Both the position numbers and the translations under genes were made by a program. Positions 56,014 through 64,000 of a stretch of 64,000 nt of DNA are shown here, piece by piece. The DNA is from Micractinium sp. NFX-FRZ (taxonomy: Eukaryota; Chlorophyta; Trebouxiophyceae; Chlorellales; Chlorellaceae): positions 1 to 64,000 of the forward strand of contig JAPTJF010000283.1 of NCBI GenBank assembly GCA_029339195.1, given 5' to 3'. How positions within the stretch are numbered: the stretch's first letter is position 1; each line of letters opens with the position of its first letter. A model generated the notes under the pieces. It was not told where the DNA came from. It saw only the letters and a program-made list of their open reading frames with translations, and ran no database searches.

Positions 56014-58887
56014 TCAGGCTGCAAGCTCCCCCTCCCCCAGCTGGCACAGGTGCGCAGAGAGCTGCCACAGGCGCTGCGCCAATGCAGGGTCCCCAGCTGC
56101 GCTCGAGTGGTGCCCCACTTGGGGGGCAGTCCCAACATAGGCGCCCCCCACCTCCTCCGCCGGCGCAGTGGCTGCAAACAGCACCGTGGCCGCAGCTGCC
56201 CCGGGGCTGGGGGAAGGAGGAGGACAGGGGTGTGGAGGAGTCAGGCAGGGGACAGAGGGGTCGGCTGGTTGACTGGCGCGGGTGGCTGCTACGCTGAAGG
56301 TGCAAGCGTGATTCCGGCCTGTGCATCTGCCAGTTGCCAACTCTGGCTGGAGCAGGGCAGGCCAGGCCCCCGCGACACGCCAGGAATCCTGCAAAAAATA
56401 GGCTGGGCAGTTCCAAGTGCCCACAGCACACCAGCACTGCTTCCATCCGCTCTCAGAAAAGAGTGCCGGCCAGCTCTGCAGCCTGCTTTCCTCACCTCCG
56501 CAGCAAGTAGGGGCAGAAGAGGTGCTCGAAAAAGGGGTCGGACAGCGGGCGCAGCAGGCGGGGCACGGTGCCCTGCACGGCGGGCGGGGGGGGGCACAGG
56601 CAGCTGGGCAGCGGGCGGCATGGCGGCAAGGCAACCTGGTGGCATGGCAGCAAGGCAAGCTGGTGGCAGGGCAGGCGTTCCTGAGGCACTCAAAACAAGC
56701 GCACTGCTCACAGGCACGCTGTCCTGCTGCCACCGCTCAACATCTCCCCAAAACTGCTTCGCCCCTCACCCTCGCCACCACTCTCTCATCTCTGACATCA
56801 CTTGCCTGCACCTCTTGTACCTCACACATTCCCCAGTCCGCACCTCCTGGCCCACCTCCATGCCGACCCACCTCCACCTGGCAGCCGATCGACCCCTGGC
56901 AAACTCCCGCCGACCTGCCCCGCCTCCATGGCCCCCACTTTGGGGTGCCCCCTCCTCCTGGTGACCCTCGCATCACATCTGGCCCAACCAATGCCAACCA
57001 ACGCCAAAGCTGTGCCCCGTCATTGTCATCCCCACCTTACCTTGAAGTAGTTTCTTGCCAAGAAAGTGTCCACCAGCCCAGGGTGCACCGCAACAGACAC
57101 ATCACGCACCTCCGCTGCTGGCCCTGCTACCATGCTGCCCGCTGCCGCTGTGATGCCGGTGCCGCTGCTGCCTGCGTCCTGCGCATCCCTGCGGTGAGGG
57201 CAAGGGCAGGGGTGGCACAGGCAGGCTGACGTGGGGCTGCAGTGCACACCAAGTGGACCGTCCCCTGCTCGCTGGGGGCGGGTTCTTTGCCTGACTTTGG
57301 AAGGCTCCTCACCTGAACGCCCCAGCTGTACTCCACACAAGCCTGCCCCCCAAGAGTGCATGCGGCCACCCCCGGCACACGCTTCATCCTGACAGGCCGA
57401 GCGCCCACCACTGCAGCACGCTCTCCCCTGCCTTCCCCACTGCGCACTGGTGCTCTGCCCAGGACGTCACATGCGCTGGACTCACCGCTGGAAGCGCCGG
57501 TCCAAATGCTTGGCCGCCAGCAGGGTGCAGAGCTTGGAGTTGGCGTACGCCTGGAATGGGTGGTACCGCCGGGAGCAGTACGCCACGTCAGCCAGGTCCT
57601 CTGACGTGGCACCCACCAGGTCACCACCAAAGTGGGTCATCGACGTCAACCAGATCACGCGCAGCGGGCCGGCGCCGCCGGCAGCGCCGCCGCCGCTGCT
57701 GTTGAATGCGGCCGCTCGCTGCTGCTTGCCCTGCTGCTTGCCCTGTTGCTTGCCCTGCAGCTTGCCCTGCTGCTGCTGCTCTCGGCGGCGCTGTCGCTGG
57801 AGCCTCGTGAGCTCGTTGGCAAGCAGGAAGTGGGACAGGAAGTTGCTCTGCAGCGGGAGGGGCAGGCAACGGAGGCAGTTGGCGTGGCTGAAGGAAGTAG
57901 CCGGGCAGTATCTTATATGTGTGTGTGATGAGCTGCATTGCAGCCTGGAATGGGCCAGTTTGCATAGACAGGCACCATGAGTAACGGGGCGCATGTCGTG
58001 CAGCGCATGCTCGCCTGCAAACCCTCCTGCCTGGCCCCCTGCCATCCAATCCAGCCCCCTCACCACCCAACCCGGAACCCAGCTTGGAACCCGACTGCCA
58101 CACAGGGCTTGACCACGCCTCCCCAGCGCCCTCGCAACCCAGCCTAACCTGGAACTGCAGCTCAAAGTCGTCGACCGTCTGCTCGCGCTGCGGCGGGCAC
58201 ATGATGCCGGCGTTGCAGATCAGCAGATCCAAGCGCCGCCCGCTGTCCCGCCACCGCCCCACAAACGCGCGCACACTCTCCAGGGATGCCAAGTCCAGCA
58301 GCTCAACCTCCACCCTGCCAGTGGGAGAAGCACCGCTGCTGCTGCGGCTGCTGCTGCTGCGGGTGGCATCCCTGCTGGTGTCTGCAGCTGCAGAGGCTGC
58401 GGCGGCGGCGGTGGAGGCGGTGGAGGCTGCCAGGCGCTCCGCCGCTGCGTGCGCACGCTCCAGCGAGCGGCAGGCCAGCACGACGTCGGTGCCGGCGGCC
58501 AGCAGCGCCTCGGCGGTGGCGTACCCAACCCCGGCGTTTCCGCCCGTAATTATGGCGGTCTGTATGCCGTAAGTATGGCGGGCGGGCGGGCGGGTGGGGC
58601 AACATAGCGCACTTGGCAGACGATCACAGAGCGGACGAGGACTTCCCAGGTGCCCCTGCGCATTCTTTCGCATGAGATATACAGCCAAGCCAGCCACAAG
58701 ATGTGTGCAAGACGAAGGTACGGCAGCCACCTCTGGTGACGGCTACTAAAACACGCCTCACCTTGCCCGCCAGGCCAGTTGGCTGGGGCCGCTTCTTCCC
58801 CAGCTTGTCCTGAACCACCGCACTGATGTTCTCAACCAGCTCCCCCACCCCCAGCAGGTTCAAGTAGATGTCGGTGAGCAGCCGCAT
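56014..58887 (-). CDS. Short-chain dehydrogenase/reductase (retinol-dehydrogenase/TIC32-like)
   Basis: NAD(P)-dependent oxidoreductase of the classical SDR fold. Six exons join in frame: 58762-58887, 58149-58559, 57486-57847, 57041-57188, 56496-56572 and 56014-56206, giving 438 residues. All hallmarks are visible: TGGNAGVG cofactor loop, CRSLERA, LDLASLESVR, CNAGIM, the catalytic Ser in WLTSMTHF, YANSK with the catalytic Tyr and Lys, and VHPGLVDT. CRS after the second strand suggests NADPH preference, as usual for this subfamily. Two insertions are unusual: an Ala/Ser-rich stretch after ERLAAS in exon 2 and a Gln/Lys repeat (GKQQGKQQ) after helix 4 in exon 3. The N-terminal 42 residues precede the Rossmann fold. 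The substrate cannot be read from the sequence. Confidence 0.95.
57718..57780 (-). repeat. Coding 15-bp tandem repeat in the SDR gene
   Basis: Four to five units of CTTGCCCTGCTG-type sequence on the plus strand encode repeated GKQQ on the minus strand, within the catalytic domain between the NAG motif and the active-site Ser. The array stays in frame. Confidence 0.85.
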
Positions 58888-59452
58888 GGTGTGGGCGAAG
58901 CTCTAACGCTGGGCCGGCAGAGGGGCGGCGGTGGCGGAGCAGGGTGGAGGGTGGGAAAAGCCGAGAAGTGGGCGGCGCGGGCGGGCGGCAGGGCCCAGTC
59001 AGGGTCGGTCGGGTCCTCACGATATGTCTGGCGGCTTGCGGAAGCGCTGGCTACAGCCCGCAGAGCAGGCGGAACGGGGCGCGTGATTGGTGGCCTGCCA
59101 TCGGCACGGCCGAGAGATGTCACGAAACAACCCACTGCGATGGTGTCGAAGCCACTCTGAATTGCGTGCAAGCCAGGATGGGCAGATGACGTGGCGGGAC
59201 AGCGGCCACAGCACGCGCTGCGGCGCTTGCTTTGCCACCGCCCATCTCTTTAAATTCAGCATGCAGGGCATTACAGGAGTCACGACAGTTTTTTCGAAAG
59301 GCAGTACAGCGTGGAGGCCGCCCATGTACATCCCTGGCCGCCACTCGCTGCTGCATCACGTCACGGCTCGGGCGGTGTCACCGCCGCCGCCGCCGCCGCC
59401 GCTCAGTGGGTATGTTGGTTGGTTGGTTGGTTGCTTGCTTGCTAGCCCTGAT
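58888..59452. other. Region between the SH3 gene end and the SDR start
   Basis: Holds the SDR promoter and the 3' flank of the SH3 gene, both minus strand. A reverse-strand TGTAA at 59271-59275 is the likely end of the SH3 transcript. There are (CCG)n at 59382-59402 and short GGTT/GCTT repeats at 59410-59441. Confidence 0.5.
59271..59275 (-). terminator. Putative TGTAA polyadenylation signal of the SH3 gene
   Basis: Reverse-strand TGTAA about 180 bp beyond the stop at 59453, in an AT-richer patch. Confidence 0.55.
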
Positions 59453-62400
59453 TCAGTCAGTGCCGACTGCCCAGCTGGGCACCAGGCCGGTGCGGTTGTC
59501 TGACAGCCGGATGATGCGTGCCCAGCCCTCCACCTCGCTGTGCACCTTGACACGCTCCCCAGGCTCCACGCTCAGCTCGCCCTCCAGCTCGCCCACAAAG
59601 CCTGCAGGTGGGGAGCACAGTAACATTGAAATGTCAATCAATCCTCCACTGATGCCGGGGTGGCGGTGAGCTCAGCTCGGCCTGCTACTCGCCCACACAG
59701 CCTGAAGACTGCGGGAATGACAGGCGGGGGGAGGAGGGTTGGGCCAGGCCAGGGATGAGGTTGTTGGCTCGCCTGCCACGTCCCGTAGTGATGCCCTCCA
59801 CTCCCTCACAGGACCCCGCCTCACAACACCCTGTCTCACAGCACACCGCCTCCCCTGGGCCACCCTGACCTCCCCTGCTTCCCCCCACCCGCCACGATGC
59901 CGCGCTCCGGCCCGTCCACGCGGCTGGGTGTGTTGGGCATGGACCCCAGGTCGGCATACGCATCAAACCCGCCCCCGCCGCCGCTGCTGGCGGTGCTCAG
60001 CGTGCGGCGGTGCGCGCCGCTGGGCGAGCGCTGGGTGGGGCTGCGGGCACGGGTGGGGGCGGTGGGCGAGTGCGCGGCAGGGAGGGCGGAGGCGCATCAG
60101 CACCCAGAGTGAAGCACAGGGAGCATCAGCACAAGCGGCCCAGGCATGCTGCCAAACCGGCAAGCAGGCACGCCACGCCTGCCATGCCACCCAGGCAAGA
60201 TGCTGTGCTCAAGGCAGTACCGGCCCGGCCCGGGCCATGCAGGGCCTCCAGCACCCAGGGGCACAGCCGCGCAGCCAGCAGACACGCGGCACGTGATGAG
60301 ATCATGCAAGGCTGGAACCCCTGGACCCTGGAAGGCATGGCACACACCTGAAGCCCGCCACGTTGGAGGTCTGCCGGGTGACGCCGCCCCGGGGGGAGGC
60401 GCCGCTGGGGCCAGAGGTCTCTGGGTAGTCGGATGGCTGCACGCTGCTGTCCTGCCGCAGCGGCTGCGCAGCCCACATGGAGTCTGCAGGCGGAGGGGGT
60501 GGGGATGGGGAAAAGGGGGGTGAGGTCCTGGAGAGGGATGGGGGGTGAGCAGGTGACGGGGCGGGGCAGTTGCAAGGGGAGGAGTGGGGAGGGGTGCTGC
60601 GACGGCTGGCATTGAACAAGAGCATGTTGTGGTGGTCATGGGGAGGGGTGATGCAACGGCGGGCAATGAGCACAGGCATGTCGCGCTGCTCGATCATGCT
60701 CTGCCCCCGGGCAGCTGCACAGTGTGCTATGACAGCGTGCTCAGGCCAACCAGCCGCCCTGCACTGCCCATCCCCACACCTGTGCGCCCGGTGGGTGTGG
60801 TGAACGAGTCCTGCCGCGCCACCGGGGACAGCGAGCCGCCGGTGCCTCCGCCGGTGCCTTCGCCGTTGAGGCCATAGTCCCCCACAATGGGGGCCCCTGC
60901 TGTCGCCGTGACAGACGAGGAGGCACCCCCGTAGGGGTAGGAGGAGGAGGAGGAGCTGGCCCCCCCGAACAGCGAGGCACTCTCCCCAAAGCTGGCGGGC
61001 TGCTCCTCCGGCATGGACGGCAGGTTCAGCGCGTTGCCTGCGGGGCAGGGCAGGTGGGGGTGGGCTGCACCCTTCAGTTTGAACTTCTCATCCGTACCCG
61101 CTGCCTAAACTGTGTTCCAGCAATTCGTCCTGGCTCTGCCCTCCCTCCCCTCCTCCCACTTCCCACCATCATCCTTGAAGTGCACTGCACTACTGCCTTC
61201 CCCTCCCACCTGTGTAGCTGCTGAAAATGTTGTCCAGCAAATCCTCCTTGGTCTGCCCGTAGTCCACAGACGCCCCGCGGCGGTGCGCGCGCGTCGGCGT
61301 CCCCGCCGCCTTGCGCTGGTACTCGGCCGCCGCAGCGGCCGCCTCGGCCGCCGCCGCAGACTGCAGGTTCTGCAGGCGGGGGAGGAGGGGAGGGAGGGAT
61401 TCCAAGGCACAGCAGGAACACGCAATGAGATACGGGATATGGGGATGCGGCTGTGGAGGACGGAACATGCGCTGCTGCTACAAGCACCAGAGCCAGGCAA
61501 CTGCAGCTAGCCTGTGTGCCTCTGCCGAGGCCAAACACCAGCGCTGCTCCTGCGCCTCCCCAAATGCCCCGCCTGCCCCCAGTCCCTCCCTGCCTCCACC
61601 CGCCAGGCTTGCCTGCTGGTAGAGTGCGTCCAGGTGCAGGTAGGAGGTGGGCACCAGGCCCTCCCTCCCTGACGGGTCGCGCACCAGCATCCAGCCGTCG
61701 GCCTCCTCCAGGACCTCCACCTGGGGGGGAGCAAGAGAAAGGAAGAAGAGGAGAAGATCCAAGTGGGTTCAACTAGGTTCTGTTGACGCACTGTTCGGGG
61801 AGTCTAGTTGGTATGCTCAGGGTCAGCAGGGGAGAGTCGGCAGGAAGTGGAAGGAAGGAGCGTGAGGATGGAAAATGCATGCTGGTTCACCCAACCCTAA
61901 CTGATGGGGGGGTGGGAGAGCAGGGGAGCGGAGAGCAGAGGGGGGCGCAGCAGCACGGGCAAGGCGTGTGGTGGGGGGCCAGCAGCAGCAGGCGTATACC
62001 TCTGGCAAAGAACCTGCACGCATGCATGCCTGGCTGCAACGCCCGAACTACATCACCCCCCAAGGGCGCATGTGCCCCTGGATTACCCTTCAATCGCTTG
62101 CCCCCGGCACCCCAGTTCCCTGCTGGCCCACAGCCCCACAGCACTCCCCCCTCACCTTGTCCCCTTCAAACACAGACAGCTCCTCCGGCTGGTTGTAGTC
62201 GCCCACAAAAGTGTGCAGTACCGTGCCAGTACCAATGACCTTGGCCGCGCCGCTGCCCGCCTGCTGCTGCTGCTGCTGCTGCGCCTGCTCGGCGCCGCCG
62301 CCGCCAAACCAGTCGCCGCCGGCGTCTGCGGCTGCAGCGTCGGGCGATGCCGCACGAGGTGCAGCAGAGCCCCAATCCCCGCTGCCGAAGCGCGGGGTGG

Positions 62401-64000
62401 GGGTCTCCCGCTCGGCAGCCACCGGGAAGCTGGCGTCCTCAGGTGCCGCAAACGCCAAGCTGGCAGCAGCACCGCCCACCTCGCCGCTGCTGCTCTCTGC
62501 AAAGGCGTTGTAGCTGGCACCCGCAGAGAAGGCCCAGGGGTCCTGGGCGGCCACCGCGCTGCCGCCTGAAAGCAGGCGGTCGATCTCCTGCACACGTGGG
62601 GCAATGGTGCAAGGGACAGGGTGAGCGGCTACACCACCAAGGCAGCACGGACGGGCTAGCAACAACAGCAGCAGCAGCAGCAGCAGCAGCGCGATCAGCA
62701 GAACTGTTTGCCTGCAGATGGCTGAGCTCTGTGCAAGGGTACTATATAAGCAGCACGCTGTGCAGGTACACGTGCGGTACCTTGTTGCGGTCGTCCAGCG
62801 TGGCAGAGGCCTCGCTCAGCGCTGAGGTGGCCTTGAAGGTCAGGGAGCCGCCCTGCTGGGGAGACGAGCAGGCAGGCGGGCGGGCAGGGAAGGCACACAC
62901 CCAATCAGGCAGAGTGGCTGCAGGGCTGAGTTGAGCCAGAGGTTTGGGCAGGACCTGCCCCGCCTGCACAGGCTGCCAGCTCAACTGACCGACACAGGTG
63001 AACATGCAGAGGGGCGCAGGCAGAAGGCAGGGGCCTCACCTCGTCGCTTGCGCGGCTGCCCAGGATAGCATCCACCTCCCGGCTCTTGCTGGCCGCCAGC
63101 TGCTCGCCCACGCGGTCGCTGGCAACCTGCAGGCATGGGAAGCAGCGGCGCAGGCACCAGCGGCAGGCAGGCAGCAACCAGGTGGTGGGTCAGCAGACAG
63201 AGGCCCCTGGGGGGAAGTGTGAGATCATAGCACAGCCGCAGACACACAACCGCATGTGGTCAGACATGGGGGTACCTCTCCTGCCCCAGCTGCACCTGCC
63301 CTCCCCCCACGTTGGCCAAACTTGTCACATGGGCTGCACGCCACCCCTGCGCACGCTGTCCACCGCACCTCCTGCACGTCCAAGCAACCCTCCAGGAGGG
63401 ATGCACATCAGCCTCCTGCCTCGCCTCTGGTGCCCCACCCAACCTCAGAGCCGATGCCTGTCTCTGCCTCACCTCTTGCACGTCGGAGGCCGCTTTGAGG
63501 AAGGACGCAAAGGAGTCGCCTGCCTCCACATCCCCCGCAAGCACCAGCGCTGCCCGGTGTCCCAGCAGGGAGTAGCGGTCGCGAGGGACTGAGCAGACGT
63601 ATCGCTCCGCCTGCAGAACAGGGCAGGGCGAGGCAAAGTAGGGCAAGGGACAGCCACAGAGGAGGTGAGCAGGAGGCTGGAGGCAGAAGCAGGGGGCAGG
63701 AGCAGAGGAGGGGAGGAGGCGGCAGGAGCAGAGGAGCAGGGGCAGGGAGGCCGGATGCAAGCAGGACGGCCAGTATAGTGCCGCATCCCCAGGCACACAG
63801 GCAAAGTGCAAGCAAGAAGCTGTGTGCCCCACGCTGTGCTGTCATTCCAGCCTGGCAGGCGCCCGCTAACCTGGCGTGCCAGCTCAGCGTTGCGTCTTCC
63901 CACCGAGGCCACCACCTCCTTGGGCCACGCCTCTGGGTCCTCCCCATGCTCCGCCCACAGCTGTTCCAGAACCACCTGCCAGCCAGGGCCAGCCAAGGGG
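59453..64000 (-). CDS. SH3-domain protein, partial (N-terminus beyond the right edge)
   Basis: At least eleven exons run from the right edge to a stop at 59453. In order they give a helical segment (EQLWAEHGEDPEAWPKEVVASV), RDRYSLLGHRAALVLAGDVEAG, coiled-coil-like ASDRVGEQLAASKSREVDAIL, and an Ala/Ser-rich linker with a Gln run. A first SH3 domain spans two exons (LHTFVGDYNQPEELSVFEGD joined to VEVLEEADGWMLVRDPSG then EGLVPTSYLHLD). Long disordered Ser/Gly-rich exons follow (60.35-61.4 kb), then a second SH3 at the very C-terminus (FVGELEGELSVEPGERVKV, GWARI, TGLVPSWAV). ELSV, the GW tryptophan and the final LVP are conserved SH3 positions. SH3 adaptors bind Pro-rich partners, often in endocytosis. 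One candidate is the TASH3/TSAUCER subunit of the TSET/TPLATE endocytic complex, but the diagnostic N-terminus is outside the window. Confidence 0.82.
62658..62689. repeat. (CAG)n microsatellite in an SH3-gene intron
   Basis: About nine cag units. A separate coding CTG/CAG run at 62263-62282 encodes a Gln stretch just before the first SH3 domain. Confidence 0.85.

Noticed and set aside
1..64000. tRNA, rRNA, transposase or reverse-transcriptase genes
   Set aside because: None recognised by eye on either strand. A covariance-model scan would be needed to exclude a divergent small RNA.

Overview
This 64 kb window is nuclear DNA of a eukaryote, most likely a GC-rich trebouxiophyte green alga of the Chlorella/Micractinium type (inference). 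Nearly every gene is cut by introns of about 70-900 bp with GT(G/A)xGx donors and CTGCAG-like acceptors. Coding sequence is very GC-rich with alanine and glutamine runs, (CAG)n, (CAGG)n and poly-G tracts are common, and several genes are followed by TGTAA, the green-algal polyadenylation signal. I see no operons, CRISPR arrays or prokaryotic mobile elements.

Layout. 0.6-4.75 kb (+): a complete nine-exon MO25/CAB39 scaffold gene. 6.0-10.1 kb (+): two tandem paralogues of an unrecognised multi-span membrane protein. 10.1-13.4 kb: no gene recognised, several repeats. 13.5-20.1 kb (-): a many-exon erythromycin-esterase-like gene. 21.8-23.7 kb (+): a diverged relative of the membrane-protein pair, possibly damaged. 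25.05-28.7 kb (+): a ten-exon Ser/Thr protein kinase. 29.25-33.5 kb (+): a BTB/POZ coiled-coil protein whose intron holds a minisatellite and the window's only run of N. 33.9-36.0 kb (-): an alanine-rich coiled-coil protein. 36.3-42.3 kb and 43.9-50.5 kb (-): two tandem copies of an LRR receptor-like kinase, with a fragment of the coiled-coil gene between them. 51.4-53.8 kb (+): a second kind of multi-span membrane protein. 54.7-55.6 kb (+): an intronless RS-rich ORF with a repeated domain. 56.0-58.9 kb (-): a complete six-exon short-chain dehydrogenase. 59.45 kb to the right edge (-): an SH3-domain protein whose N-terminus lies outside the window.

The genes do not form one pathway. The window has two themes. 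The first is signalling and membrane proteins: MO25, three kinases, BTB and SH3 adaptors, and novel membrane proteins. The second is unusually visible local duplication. It acts at gene scale (membrane-protein pair, receptor-kinase pair) and at 30-110 bp scale. At the small scale, degenerate copies of exon-intron junctions lie inside the neighbouring introns of at least five genes, and two of these echoes preserve the reading frame. This junction-echo pattern is the observation I would follow first.
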